Origin: an uncultured Eubacteriales bacterium
GTDB taxonomy: Bacteria; Bacillota; Clostridia; Oscillospirales; Acutalibacteraceae
DNA: 59,969 nucleotides
Assembly (NCBI GenBank): GCA_900316025.1
Contig: ONBJ01000002.1
Span: forward strand, 1 to 59,969
Reading direction: 5' to 3'
The position numbers were made by a program, and so were the translations under genes. The notes beneath the pieces were generated by a model. That model saw only the letters and a program-made list of their open reading frames with translations. It made no database searches and was not told where the DNA came from. Of this stretch, positions 38,305 to 47,942 are shown piece by piece (the first letter of the stretch is position 1; the number at the start of each line of letters is the position of its first letter).

Positions 38305-38338
38305 CACTCTGCCGGATATTTGTCAAACCGGCAGAGTG
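38305..38338. terminator. Perfect hairpin after the CarD-family gene
   Basis: CACTCTGCCGG (38305-38315) pairs with CCGGCAGAGTG (38328-38338), 11 bp with a 12-base loop, 17 bases beyond the stop. There is no T run, so it may act as a weak terminator or an mRNA end. Confidence 0.5.
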
Positions 38339-38354
38339 TACGGCAACATTATTA

Positions 38355-38855
38355 TTAATTACTGAGCTGTCCTGATATGAACGGAACAACCTCACTGTGC
38401 GGAATATCCAGCACATATGCAAATTCATCATAAAGCATACGCTCTGCGTCCTTCAGTATTCTTTCATCTGAAATACGCAGCTTCTTGCCTGACTTCTTCT
38501 GCTTCTGCTTATGTGTGTGCAGGGTTTTTATCAGCTTTACAAGTTCTGTACGTTCTCCGCTTTCAAGTATCTTCTTGTAGCTCTCTTTACGCTCATCGCT
38601 GTCTTCTATCCATATATTGCCTTCTTCGGGCATTTTCTTTATAAGCTGCATAATTTCATCTTTCGACAAAACTTTTCTCATTTTTTCGACAAGCACACTG
38701 TTATTCTTGGGAACAAATATTTCCGAATTTTCCTTATGCACCGGTTTAAGTACGTAATACTCTATATTCTTGTCCCCTAATCTTTTTGTAATCGTATCGG
38801 TGATTCTGCAAACACCCTCATTTCTGTAAATCACCACTGCTCCCACACTGTACAT
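38355..38855 (-). CDS. CarD/CdnL-family RNA polymerase-binding regulator
   Basis: 166 residues. CarD/CdnL proteins bind the RNA polymerase beta subunit and stabilise open complexes at promoters. The N-terminal RNA polymerase-interaction domain ([19 protein letters not shown], then [17 protein letters not shown], about 1-50) and the helical C-terminal DNA-contact domain ([20 protein letters not shown], about 115-135) are visible. It is next to the rpmG operon, so it may act globally. Confidence 0.88.
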   Translation of the reverse strand: MYSVGAVVIYRNEGVCRITDTITKRLGDKNIEYYVLKPVHKENSEIFVPKNNSVLVEKMRKVLSKDEIMQLIKKMPEEGNIWIEDSDERKESYKKILESGERTELVKLIKTLHTHKQKQKKSGKKLRISDERILKDAERMLYDEFAYVLDIPHSEVVPFISGQLSN

Positions 38856-39021
38856 ATTTTTAACCTTCTTTCAAAACAAATACATCTTTTTCTAAATAAT
38901 GTCTAATAAACCAAAATTAATTACAATATTATGCAATTTAATTGTATCACATTTTTCATTTTTTTGTTATAGGCAAATTCAACAAATTATAAGCTTATCC
39001 GACATTGAAAAATCGTAAAGT

Positions 39022-41328
39022 TTAGTTCTGAACAGTAACTGTACAGACGGCTGTCTTTCCGTTATAGGTTTTACCTGTAATCTTAACAGTTCCTGCGGAT
39101 TTTGCGGTTATAACTCCGCTTCCGCTTATTACTGCAATCATTTTATTTGGTGAATTGTAAGTAACCATTCTTGCATATTCGCCTGTGTTGAATATGCTTT
39201 CAAGATAAAAGTATCCGCCCTTCTTTAAAGTGATTTCAGTTTTATTGAATGTGAGCGATGTCGGGGCATTACGCACGGTAACTCTGCACGCTGCCCTTTG
39301 TCCGTTGTAGGTTGTAATGCTTATTATGGCAGTTCCGTTTGATTTCGCCGTTACTATTCCCCCTGAGTTTACAGTTGCAACGCTTTCATTGTTTGATGAA
39401 AATGTAAGCTCACGTGCAGCCTCATCTGACGGCAGACTGCCTTCGAGATAAAAGCTTTCGCCAAGTCCCATAATACTGTTTTTTCGGTTAATTGATATGC
39501 TTGTAGGAGCTTTTCTTACAGTTACACGGCATTTGGCGGTTTTTCCGTTTACTGTCTGAGCAGTAACTATAACAGTACCCACAGCTTCTGCCGTCATATG
39601 ACCGTTGCCGTCTACCGTTACAACTGATTTTTTACTAAGACTGTATGTAACATTTGCTTTAATTCCCTTATCGGTTTTACAGATAAAATCAAACGTTTCG
39701 CCTACGCCAACTATAATGCTGCTTTTATTGATTGATATTCTTTCGGGTTCTTCGGCAGGATTAAATACGGTAACTTCACAGAATGCTGTTTTTCCATTTG
39801 AGGTTTCTGCCGTTATGATTGCTGTACCTGCTTTTTTTGCGGTAATCTCTCCGTTTTCGTTTACATCGGCTACGGTTTCATCACTGCTGCTCCAGATTAT
39901 TATTGTATAGGCATAGCTTGGAGTAAGTTCTGCCGATAAAGTAAGGCTCTGACCTTCTTCAAGTCTGAGTGATGTTTTATTAAGTGCGATATTCTGCGGA
40001 GCTTTTCTTACCATAACAACGCATTCTGCCGTTTTCTGCTCCGAAAGCTTTACGGTGATAATCGCCGTACCCTCTCCGACAGCTAAAACCTCTCCCTGAG
40101 AATTTACCTCTGCAATATTGGTATCGCTGCTTTCCCATGTAAGTATGAAGTCATTGTCATCGGGAGTGACAACCGCCGAAAGCTTATATGATTGTCCTGC
40201 TGCAAGTATTACATCTTGCTCACTTAAAGATATTAAAGGACAGTTATAATATTTTTTTGCGTTGAAAAGCTCAGAATTTCCGTCTTTTCTTATGAAAACA
40301 GACTGCCACTCCGAAACTGTTCCAGTATAATATACGTTTCTCAGGCTCTTGCATTTGTAGAACACATACTCGGCTATAAAAAAGATACTCCTATGGAATG
40401 CTATGTTTGTCAGATTATCACATTCATAGAATGTATAGGAATTTATATTTAAAACTCCGTCAGGAATTGTAATTTCGGTCAGACCGTCACAGTTGCAGAA
40501 GGCAAAGTCCATTATATCCGAAACACTGTTCGGAATTATAATTTTTGTAAGATTTACGCAGTCACGGAATGCCGTTGCACCTATGGTCACAACACTGTCG
40601 GGAATGGTATATTCCGTATCTTCTTTTCCAATGGGATATTTTATAATCAGTGTTTTATCCTTGTCGAACCAGACACCGTCCGATGAACTGTATACGGAAT
40701 TATTTTCATCAATATCTATGCTTTTCAGACTACCGCAGTTATGGAAAACAAGCTCACCGATAAATGTAACGGTTGAGGGTATGGATATATTCTCCAATGA
40801 AGTACAACTGCTGAATGCACTTCCGCCTATACTGACAACACCCTCAGGAACTGCAACACTTTCAAGAGATGTACAGCCGTTAAATACATTTGAGCCTATA
40901 ACCCTCAGACCGTCCGAAAATGTTACTTCTCTTAAACTGCTGCAATTATAAAACGAAAAGCTTCCGATAACCTGTATGCTTTCGGGAAAAGTAATGCTTT
41001 CCAGAGTTGTGCAGTCACGAAATGCTCTTTCGCCTATTTCCGTTACAGGCATACCGTCAATTTCGGAAGGTACTGAAACATCGGTATCGCTTCCGATGTA
41101 TTTTGTTATTATAACGCTGCCGTCAGATATACTGTACTCAAAATCCGAATCAAAATCCAGATCCGAATCTAAATCTGAATCTTCATCTGAATCTGCTGCG
41201 GAAAACCCCGTGCTTTCTTCACTGCTTCCGATAGTTTCGTCAGCGTATGAATACACTGATATTCCGTTTGCGGTAAGCATTGAAGCGGTAATGATTACCG
41301 AAAGAAATAAACTGAAAAATTTTTTCAT
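39022..41328 (-). CDS. Secreted leucine-rich repeat (BspA type) and Big_2 surface protein
   Basis: 768 residues. A signal peptide (MKKFFSLFLSVIITASMLTA, residues 1-20, plus NGISVYSYA) is followed by an Asp/Ser-rich segment (DSDLDSDLDFDS), then about ten BspA-type leucine-rich repeats (about 65-350; units like LTKIIIPNSVSDIMDFAF). Five bacterial Ig-like Big_2 domains (about 365-768) end the protein, each with a KAGTAIITAET-like core and CxVTV strand. There is no LPXTG motif or C-terminal membrane helix, so it is secreted or held by the repeats. Start ATG 41328 has SD GAGGAGAGG; an in-frame TTG two codons earlier is less likely. Function: adhesion is probable, not shown. Confidence 0.85.
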   Translation of the reverse strand: MKKFFSLFLSVIITASMLTANGISVYSYADETIGSSEESTGFSAADSDEDSDLDSDLDFDSDFEYSISDGSVIITKYIGSDTDVSVPSEIDGMPVTEIGERAFRDCTTLESITFPESIQVIGSFSFYNCSSLREVTFSDGLRVIGSNVFNGCTSLESVAVPEGVVSIGGSAFSSCTSLENISIPSTVTFIGELVFHNCGSLKSIDIDENNSVYSSSDGVWFDKDKTLIIKYPIGKEDTEYTIPDSVVTIGATAFRDCVNLTKIIIPNSVSDIMDFAFCNCDGLTEITIPDGVLNINSYTFYECDNLTNIAFHRSIFFIAEYVFYKCKSLRNVYYTGTVSEWQSVFIRKDGNSELFNAKKYYNCPLISLSEQDVILAAGQSYKLSAVVTPDDNDFILTWESSDTNIAEVNSQGEVLAVGEGTAIITVKLSEQKTAECVVMVRKAPQNIALNKTSLRLEEGQSLTLSAELTPSYAYTIIIWSSSDETVADVNENGEITAKKAGTAIITAETSNGKTAFCEVTVFNPAEEPERISINKSSIIVGVGETFDFICKTDKGIKANVTYSLSKKSVVTVDGNGHMTAEAVGTVIVTAQTVNGKTAKCRVTVRKAPTSISINRKNSIMGLGESFYLEGSLPSDEAARELTFSSNNESVATVNSGGIVTAKSNGTAIISITTYNGQRAACRVTVRNAPTSLTFNKTEITLKKGGYFYLESIFNTGEYARMVTYNSPNKMIAVISGSGVITAKSAGTVKITGKTYNGKTAVCTVTVQN

Positions 41329-41403
41329 ATTCAACCTCTCCTCATATTCTGGAATTTCGAGAAATGCTTATAAATCAGTATTTTCTTTACCGATTATAAC
41401 TAG

Positions 41404-41432
41404 ATTTTAGCACTGTTACTGTATAAATTCAA
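41404..41432 (-). promoter_or_regulatory. Promoter of the BspA-like surface protein gene
   Basis: TTGAAT (41432-41427), 17 bases, TAAAAT (41409-41404) on the minus strand, about 75 bases before the ATG. The divergent gerA start is 120 bases away on the other side; no clear sigma-G promoter was found. Confidence 0.55.
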
Positions 41433-41553
41433 TATATTCTGCCTTGTATTTTCAGAAATATAATATTAATTCACGAATATTTACATACAATTCATAATGA
41501 TACATAAATTTTGCCTGAAAAACAAACAACAATAAAAAAGGATTGGTGTTTGT

Positions 41554-43077
41554 ATGAAGGAATTTTCAGGACTTTGGAAATATTTTTCGGATTCATGTTC
41601 ACAAAATGTCGGCAAAAAGAACAGAACCGCCAGAACCTGTCTTTACGATATAACAGATAAAAATACAGCTTATCTCAGATTTAAATTTGACGGTTCGGCA
41701 GACCTTACAATAAGGAATATTTATGTAAATCAGAAGCGGTGTGCCATAGTAACAATAGAGGGTATGTGCGACAAGGAAACGCTTTCCCTGAGTGTAATAG
41801 AGCCTCTTCTGAAAAGCTTTTATCCCGAAAAGACGGAAAAGATGGAGCTTATGAGCTATATTGAAAAATATGTGCTTTCGGCTTCGGATATTTCACATAC
41901 AGATAACTTTGAGGATTTGCTGCAAATGATAATGTCGGGGTTTGCTGTTCTGATAATAGACGGGTGCAGTACGGCAATATGTATCGGAGTTCAGGGCTAC
42001 AGCTTCAGGAGCGTGACAGAACCCGACAGTGAGGTTTCCGAGCGTGGCAGCCGTGAGGGATTTGTCGAACCTCTCCATATAAATATGAGCCTGCTCAGAA
42101 GACGGATAAAAAATCCCAAGCTAAAAATGGAAACTATGATTTTAGGCGAACTCAGCAAAACGGAAATATGTATCTGCTATATAACGGACGTAGTAAGTGA
42201 AAGCGTACTTGATAAATTAAAGGACAGACTGAACAATATAGATATTGATACCGTGCTTGCCAGCGGTTATCTTGTAAGCTTTCTGGAGGACGAAAACGAC
42301 CGCTCCATATTCAGCGGAGTTGGAATTACAGAACGTCCCGACACTGTAGGCGGAAAAATAAACGAGGGCAGAATAGCCGTTTTAATAGACGGTACACCAT
42401 CGGCACTTATAATACCATATCTTTTTGTGGAAAATTTTCAGACTATGGGGGATTATTCCTATAAGCCGTATTACGCAACGCTTATAAGATGGCTTAAATA
42501 TATGTGCTTTTTTGTAGCTTCTCTTCTTCCGGGAATATATACCGCTGTGGCACTGTTCAATCCTGAGCTTTTTCCCGAACAAATTCTTAATCAGCTTGAA
42601 ACATCTATAGGAAATACACCGTTCAGTCTTGTAACGGAAATACTTCTTGTCCTGTTTTTGTACGAAATTATGAGAGAGGCAGGACTAAGACTGCCAAAGT
42701 CGCTGGGACACGCCGTAAGTATAGTAGGTGCATTGGTTATAGGTGATACAGCCGTAAGTGCGGGGCTTATAGTCGCACCTACGCTTATGATTGTAGCCGT
42801 TACTGCTATAGCTTCATATGTTATTCCGAATTTGTATCCTCAGCTTTATGTTCTCAGAATACTTTTCATATTTGCAGGCGGTGTTCTGGGAATATGGGGA
42901 ATAGTTCTGCTGTTCTGCGTTCTTACGGTAAATGTCTGCGGAAAATCGGTACTGGGTGTGCCTTATACTATGCCTGTTGCTCCTTTCAGTATGTTCGGAA
43001 TGAGAGATGTTGCGATAAGGGCTGACTGGAAAATTCTCGGTAAAAAAAGAACTCTCATAAAAGATATTAAAGAGTAA
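41554..43077 (+). CDS. gerA: GerA-family spore germination receptor subunit A
   Basis: 507 residues of the GerA-A family, a nutrient-gated channel subunit in the inner spore membrane. The N-terminal soluble domain is two-lobed (DNFEDLLQMIMSGFAVLIIDG at about 113-133; EGRIAVLIDGTPSALIIPYLF at about 271-292), and the C-terminal membrane domain has about five helices with EIMREAGLRLPKSLGHAVSI (about 370-390). No gerB or gerC homologue is adjacent, which is unusual for classic tricistronic operons, though orphan A subunits exist. SD AAAGGA is 12 bases from the ATG. Confidence 0.88.
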   Translation: MKEFSGLWKYFSDSCSQNVGKKNRTARTCLYDITDKNTAYLRFKFDGSADLTIRNIYVNQKRCAIVTIEGMCDKETLSLSVIEPLLKSFYPEKTEKMELMSYIEKYVLSASDISHTDNFEDLLQMIMSGFAVLIIDGCSTAICIGVQGYSFRSVTEPDSEVSERGSREGFVEPLHINMSLLRRRIKNPKLKMETMILGELSKTEICICYITDVVSESVLDKLKDRLNNIDIDTVLASGYLVSFLEDENDRSIFSGVGITERPDTVGGKINEGRIAVLIDGTPSALIIPYLFVENFQTMGDYSYKPYYATLIRWLKYMCFFVASLLPGIYTAVALFNPELFPEQILNQLETSIGNTPFSLVTEILLVLFLYEIMREAGLRLPKSLGHAVSIVGALVIGDTAVSAGLIVAPTLMIVAVTAIASYVIPNLYPQLYVLRILFIFAGGVLGIWGIVLLFCVLTVNVCGKSVLGVPYTMPVAPFSMFGMRDVAIRADWKILGKKRTLIKDIKE

Positions 43078-43083
43078 AACTAT

Positions 43084-43128
43084 AAAAATCAGGTCAGACC
43101 GTTAAAACGGTCTGACCTGAGATTTTTA
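43084..43128. terminator. Bidirectional terminator between gerA and ldh
   Basis: AGGTCAGACCGTT and AACGGTCTGACCT form a long perfect stem, flanked by AAAAATC and GATTTTT. It ends both convergent genes. Confidence 0.9.
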
Positions 43129-44106
43129 ATTTTCTTTATTTTCTTTATCTGAATTGTCATCAAATACAGTATTTATTACATTCTGAAGAGTATCGGCAGA
43201 TTTTTTCAGAGCAGACAGTTCCTTTCTGTTAAGCTCAATAGGAACGTGACCCTCAACTCCGTTTTTGCCTACTATAGCAGGCATACTCAGAGCTATTCCG
43301 TCTATTCCGTAATTATCTCTCTGAATGCTTGATACTGGAAGTATGGATTTTTCGTCCCTGACGATAGCTTCGCAAATTCTTTTAACCGACATCGCTATTC
43401 CATAATAGGTAGCTTTTTTCTTTTCTATGATTTCGTAAGCACTGTTTTTAACGTCATCAGCTATTTTTTTCATGGAATCATCGTGGTTGAAGTGACCACG
43501 CATTTCGCAGAAATTGTTAATCGGTATACCCGAAACATTTGCACTGCTCCATGCAGCTATTTCGCTGTCGCCGTGTTCGCCGATAATAAAGGCGTGAATG
43601 CTTCGGTTGTCAATTTCGAGATGTTCACCGAGAAGATATTTAAGTCTTGCAGTATCGAGAACCGTACCCGAACCGAATACACGGTTTTCAGGAAAGCCGC
43701 TCAGCTTTGCGGCGGTATAGGTGAGAATATCAACGGGATTTGCAACTACAAGAAGTATTGCTTCCTTATTATACTTTACAATTTCGGGAACAATGCTTTT
43801 GAAAATTCCGACATTTTTCTTGACCAAATCAAGTCTGGTTTCTCCGGGTTTCTGACCTGCTCCTGCTGTGATGATTATTATTGAAGCGTCCGAAATATTC
43901 TCATAACCGCCTGCATAAATCTGCATAGGCTTTGCAAAGGGAAGTCCGTGGCTTATATCGAGAGCTTCGCCCTCAGCTCTGTTCTTATCCGAGTCTATGA
44001 GAACTATTTTGGAAAAAAGACCGCTTTGCATAAGAGCAAATGCAGAGGCAGAGCCTACAAAGCCGCAGCCGATTATGGCAGCCTTTCTTGTGTTTATACT
44101 CGTCAT
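43126..44106 (-). CDS. ldh: L-lactate dehydrogenase
   Basis: Reduces pyruvate to lactate with NADH, a fermentative electron sink. 326 residues. NAD-binding IIGCGFVGSASAFALM (about 11-26), IDSDKNRAEGEALD, GSGTVLDTARL (about 148-158), catalytic His in IGEHGDS (about 178-184). The Gln/Arg-specific region KPGETRLDLV (about 88-97) fits lactate rather than malate dehydrogenases; without testing, malate remains possible. SD AAGGAGG precedes the ATG. Confidence 0.93.
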   Translation of the reverse strand: MTSINTRKAAIIGCGFVGSASAFALMQSGLFSKIVLIDSDKNRAEGEALDISHGLPFAKPMQIYAGGYENISDASIIIITAGAGQKPGETRLDLVKKNVGIFKSIVPEIVKYNKEAILLVVANPVDILTYTAAKLSGFPENRVFGSGTVLDTARLKYLLGEHLEIDNRSIHAFIIGEHGDSEIAAWSSANVSGIPINNFCEMRGHFNHDDSMKKIADDVKNSAYEIIEKKKATYYGIAMSVKRICEAIVRDEKSILPVSSIQRDNYGIDGIALSMPAIVGKNGVEGHVPIELNRKELSALKKSADTLQNVINTVFDDNSDKENKEN

Positions 44107-44176
44107 TAAAAATTCCTCCTTGTTACATTATGATTAATTATTTATTTTAAGCTTTTGAAAATGAAATAGTTACTGT

Positions 44177-44297
44177 CAAAATTTGCTTTGCAAATTTTGT
44201 ATTGGATTTTGATGAGTTTAAGGGCTTCGCCCTTAAAAATCCCACAATGGGCTTTGCCCCTTGACCCCACCACTTTTGAAAAAGTGGACAAAACTTT
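44177..44297 (-). repeat. Diverged triple-hairpin element, copy d, with an added P-like arm
   Basis: On the minus strand, 56 bases after the sufB stop, hairpins CCACTTTTTC, GGGGCAAAGCCC and TTTAAGGGCG follow each other as in copies a-c, but most stem bases have changed. At 44177-44199, CAAAATTTGC/GCAAATTTTG adds a fourth arm resembling the P arm of the cloverleaf family. This copy links the two repeat families. Confidence 0.7.
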
Positions 44298-44352
44298 CAA
44301 TTGTCATAGCTATACAATGAGAAAATCATACAACCGCTCAGGTGGGAAAATA

Positions 44353-45276
44353 TTATCTTAAAAATCCGTTTATTATCTGTTCTTCGGCTTCTTCCTCTGT
44401 AAGACCCAATGTCATAAGCTTTATAATCTGTTCGCCTGCAATTTTTCCTATTGCAGCCTCGTGTACAAGGGAAGCGTCAACATCATTTGCTTCAAGACAG
44501 GGTACGGCAAGAATTTTTCCGTTGTCCATAATAATGGAGTCGCATTCGGTATGACCTTTACAGGGAGCATTTCCTACAATCTTCGCATCAAATTTCTGAT
44601 ATGAATTATCGGCGGCTACCGCTCGTGATACCACATCGGCACATGAATCCGTTCCGTTAAGCTCTACGGTGTATATACTTACGGCAGTCTGGTCGTTATG
44701 AGTCATAAGACGTTCTCTTACAACAAGCTTTGCTCCTGCCTTAAGTTCGGCTTCGGTTGTACGTGTAGTATCATCAACACCCTTTATCTGAACCATTTCC
44801 ATTTCTGCATAGCTGTTTTCTTCCATATATACCTGTGTTATGGGATTCAAAATTCTTTTTCCTGCTCCTGCACCTGAGCCGTAATGCTTTTCTACGTATT
44901 TAACGCTTGCATTCCTGCCTACAAAAAATCTGTGAATACCGTCATGCTGTGAATCATCGCAGCCGCAGTTATCTATTCCGCAGCCTGCCACGATTTCTAC
45001 CTGAGCATTTTCGCCTATGTGAAAATCGTTGTAAACTTCTTCTTTAAGACCGCTCTGCGTCATAACTACGGGAATGTGTACGCTTTCTCCTTTTGTATCG
45101 GGCTTTATGAAAATATCAAGTCCGCTCACATCTTCCTTCGGAACAATATCTATATTTTTTCCCGAACGTCTGCCGACAGATTTTCCGTTTGAGCGTATGT
45201 TGTATGCTCCTTCGGGAATGCCGCTTATATCGGCAATTTCTTTCAGAAGGTTCTTTTCGGTTTCGTTGAGATTCAT
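44353..45276 (-). CDS. sufB: SufB/SufD-like Fe-S scaffold protein
   Basis: 307 residues. Shorter than SufB (about 470), the size of the ancestral SufB/SmsB proteins of anaerobes, which assemble iron-sulfur clusters with SufC alone. CGIDNCGCDDSQHDG and KIVGNAPCKGHTECDS hold Cys and His of the kind used for clusters, and CLEANDVDASLVHEAAIGK is the conserved SufB/D core near residue 265. The ATG at 45276 overlaps the sufC stop (ATGA). No sufS, sufU or sufE is in the window. Confidence 0.85.
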   Translation of the reverse strand: MNLNETEKNLLKEIADISGIPEGAYNIRSNGKSVGRRSGKNIDIVPKEDVSGLDIFIKPDTKGESVHIPVVMTQSGLKEEVYNDFHIGENAQVEIVAGCGIDNCGCDDSQHDGIHRFFVGRNASVKYVEKHYGSGAGAGKRILNPITQVYMEENSYAEMEMVQIKGVDDTTRTTEAELKAGAKLVVRERLMTHNDQTAVSIYTVELNGTDSCADVVSRAVAADNSYQKFDAKIVGNAPCKGHTECDSIIMDNGKILAVPCLEANDVDASLVHEAAIGKIAGEQIIKLMTLGLTEEEAEEQIINGFLR

Positions 45277-46019
45277 TTGCAATCAGCTCCTTTCAAAATT
45301 CCCCTGCACCCTTTAACTGATGATGAAGTATCTGCAAGCTTAGGGAAAATAACTTCTTTAGTACCCTGATTTTCTACAACTCCGTTTTTAAGAATAATTA
45401 TTTCATCGGCTATATTGAGGATTCTTTCCTGATGAGAAATAATAAGTATGGATCTGTCCTTTATTTCCTCACGCTGTCTTTGGAAAACGTCTATAAGATT
45501 GTTGAAGCTCCAGAGGTCGATACCTGCTTCGGGTTCATCGAATACCGTAAGAAGAGATTTCCTTGCAAGTACCGTTGCGATTTCTATTCTTTTAAGCTCT
45601 CCGCCCGAAAGACTTGCATTGACTTCACGGTTGACATATTCCTTTGCACACAGTCCGACTAATGAAAGATAGTCGCATATATCGGAAAACGAAAGATTTT
45701 TTCCTGTAGCAAGTCTTATAAGGTCGGCTACCTGTATCCCCTTGAAGCGTACAGGCTGCTGAAATGCAAAGCCTATTCCAAGTTTTGCACGTTCGGTTAT
45801 GCTTTTTTCTGTAATATCCGTACCGTTAAAAATTATCTGACCGCCTGTGGGCTTTTCAATACCTGCTATCAGTTTGGCTAACGTGGATTTTCCTCCCCCG
45901 TTAGGCCCTGTAATCACAAATAATCTGCCCTTCGGAATTTCCAGATTTATATTTTTAACAATTTCTTTTTCCTGCCCCTCAGAATCAACACTGAATGAAA
46001 GATTGTTTATTCTAAGCAC
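45273..46019 (-). CDS. sufC: Fe-S cluster assembly ATPase SufC
   Basis: 248 residues, ABC-type ATPase of the Suf/Sms system. Walker A ITGPNGGGKSTLAKLI (about 36-51), signature SLSGGELKRIEIA (about 145), Walker B LLTVFDEPEAGID (about 165), H-loop ISHQERIL. Starts with GTG at 46019 after SD AAAGGAGG. The pair sufC-sufB is the whole operon. Confidence 0.93.
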   Translation of the reverse strand: MLRINNLSFSVDSEGQEKEIVKNINLEIPKGRLFVITGPNGGGKSTLAKLIAGIEKPTGGQIIFNGTDITEKSITERAKLGIGFAFQQPVRFKGIQVADLIRLATGKNLSFSDICDYLSLVGLCAKEYVNREVNASLSGGELKRIEIATVLARKSLLTVFDEPEAGIDLWSFNNLIDVFQRQREEIKDRSILIISHQERILNIADEIIILKNGVVENQGTKEVIFPKLADTSSSVKGCRGILKGADCK

Positions 46020-46100
46020 AGCAATTCCTCCTTTTTATATATCCGCATTTTTATTTCCCTATGAATCAGTGTAAAATTATTGCTTTCGGCTTCGCTTTAG

Positions 46101-46201
46101 GTGCGATTGCAGCCGTCAAAAGCGGAACGCTTTTGACAACTTTCAGGCATACGCCTGAAAGTTCGCTGCGGACATTTGTCCGCAGCGGGCTGCAATCGCA
46201 C
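46101..46201 (-). repeat. Cloverleaf intergenic element, copy 8 (order P-R-Q on plus)
   Basis: Outer stem GTGCGATTGCAGC (46101-46113) with 46189-46201. Arms GTCAAAAGCG/CGCTTTTGAC, ACTTTCAGGC/GCCTGAAAGT, CGCTGCGGAC/GTCCGCAGCG. It lies between divergent operons, upstream of sufC, so it may be in no transcript, or in a leader. Confidence 0.93.
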
Positions 46202-46661
46202 AGGAAACCGCTTGTACCCAATCCATATACCCAACATATTTTATCATAAAGATATAGAATTAACAACATATTTTTACATAAATTTAGTATAAGATGACTT
46301 AAAGGAAATTATAAGCCGTATAAATAATTATTCGGAAAAAATTTTTCTGAATACATAATGATTACAAGGCTTTCATTGAGTTCATTTCTTTTGTGTGCCT
46401 TCTAATTCGCCAGCTTTTACTAAAAAAATTATTTTTTCTATAAAAATCATAAAAATTATCTATAAAGATTACATAAATACAAAAAAACATTGAAAAGTAC
46501 AAATCGTTATATTATAATGATAATGAAGGAAGGTATGGTTCTCAGAATAAGGTGCATACTGTATAGTAGGACAACAGTCCCGAACATAGGGTGCATTTTA
46601 CTCTTTATTGCTCTTGACGGTGTTTGTCCGTCATAGTCCGGTATAATTAAGAGGGTAATAT
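46202..46661 (+). other. Intergenic leader of the histidine kinase operon
   Basis: 460 bases with no gene. AT-rich up to about 46488, then a promoter, then a 136-base untranslated leader with small hairpins (GGAC AACA GTCC and GACGG TGTTTGT CCGTC) and two copies of GGTGCAT (about 46551 and 46591). Nothing else recognised. Confidence 0.55.
46490..46518 (+). promoter_or_regulatory. Promoter of the histidine kinase-response regulator operon
   Basis: TTGAAA (46490-46495), 17 bases, TATAAT (46513-46518). Transcription should start near 46525, leaving a leader of about 136 bases. Confidence 0.7.
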
Positions 46662-47942
46662 ATGATTAATGTGACAGTCGAGTTTATAGGTATCGTTATC
46701 TGTATACTTGGCATTGTGCAGACGCTTATCAATGCAAGGTTTAACAGAAATGCGGAAAAATATTTTGTCGCTGTTTTTGTAAGTCTTATAATTTTTTCAG
46801 TTTCCAATATTGTCGGACAACATATGAGAGGACTTGTCGGAAACGGGTGGCGTGCGGCACTTGTGGTATCAAACTTCGTAGAATTTTGTATGCCGTGCGT
46901 TATAGTATATTTACTGGTAAATTATGTGTTGTCTGAATTTGACGCTGAGCGTGAAAGAAAAGGTATACGTATATTGATTAAGGTTCTTCTCTTGCTGAAT
47001 ATCGTTCTTCTTCTGATTTCACAGTTTACAGGATTGTACTATACTATAGACAGTGAAAATATATACAGAAGGAGTGCATTGTATCCGCTTTCGTATATAT
47101 TTACGGCAGTTATGATGTTGTTGTACGCTTATCTTCTGATTGTCTACAGAAAATCAATGACGCTTCATGCAGGCATAGCATTCTGGATTTCATTTACAGT
47201 ACCATGCGTGGCGATGATTGCACAGATTTTTATTTACGGCATATATCTTATAGTGTTCTCATCAGAAATTTCGTCACTGGCTATGTATATGTTTCTGATG
47301 TCGGATTATACGGACAGATATTACAGACAGCAGCAGGAAATTACAAAGCTTAAAATTGATATTATGCTTGCACAGATACAGCCTCATTTTATGTACAACT
47401 GTTTACAGGTGATACAGCATATATGTCTGACCGACCCTGAAAAGGCTTCGGAGGCAATCGGTGATTTTTCCGACTACCTTCGTCATCAGACGGATTCTAT
47501 ACTCAATGACCGTCCTATACCCTTTGAGGAAGAGCTTAATCATGTGAGCGAGTACATAAAGCTTCAGAAGCTGAGGTTTTCCGATGACCTTGACATAAGC
47601 TTCGAGCTTTACTGCAGTGATTTTGATATTCCTACAATGACGCTTCAGCCACTGGTCGAAAATGCAGTTATTTACGGAGTACGGAGAAGCGATACGGGAA
47701 AAGGAACGGTTACAATACGTTCCGAGGAATTTCCCGACAGGTACGAGATAAGCGTTATCGACAACGGCTCAGGATTTAATGCTGACAAGGTTTCGGATAC
47801 AGGGCAAAGAGTCGGAACAGGAATACAGAATGTCCGTAACCGTCTCAGACTTACGTGCGGAGGAACTCTCAGAATTGTATCAGAACATGGAAAAGGCACA
47901 ACGGCAACTATTATCCTTCCTAAGGGGGGAGAAAAATGCTGA
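46662..47942 (+). CDS. LytS/YehU-like sensor histidine kinase
   Basis: 426 residues. The first ~210 residues form about six or seven membrane helices, then a short coiled linker, then the His_kinase domain with the phospho-acceptor in QPHFMYNCLQVIQHI (His about 244) and the ATPase domain (LVENAVIYGVR N-box at about 327, VIDNGSGF at about 363, GTGIQNVRNRL). This is the LytS-type family with a membrane sensor of unknown ligand. It shares a seven-base overlap with the response regulator gene. No adjacent LrgAB-type target. Confidence 0.87.
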   Translation: MINVTVEFIGIVICILGIVQTLINARFNRNAEKYFVAVFVSLIIFSVSNIVGQHMRGLVGNGWRAALVVSNFVEFCMPCVIVYLLVNYVLSEFDAERERKGIRILIKVLLLLNIVLLLISQFTGLYYTIDSENIYRRSALYPLSYIFTAVMMLLYAYLLIVYRKSMTLHAGIAFWISFTVPCVAMIAQIFIYGIYLIVFSSEISSLAMYMFLMSDYTDRYYRQQQEITKLKIDIMLAQIQPHFMYNCLQVIQHICLTDPEKASEAIGDFSDYLRHQTDSILNDRPIPFEEELNHVSEYIKLQKLRFSDDLDISFELYCSDFDIPTMTLQPLVENAVIYGVRRSDTGKGTVTIRSEEFPDRYEISVIDNGSGFNADKVSDTGQRVGTGIQNVRNRLRLTCGGTLRIVSEHGKGTTATIILPKGGEKC

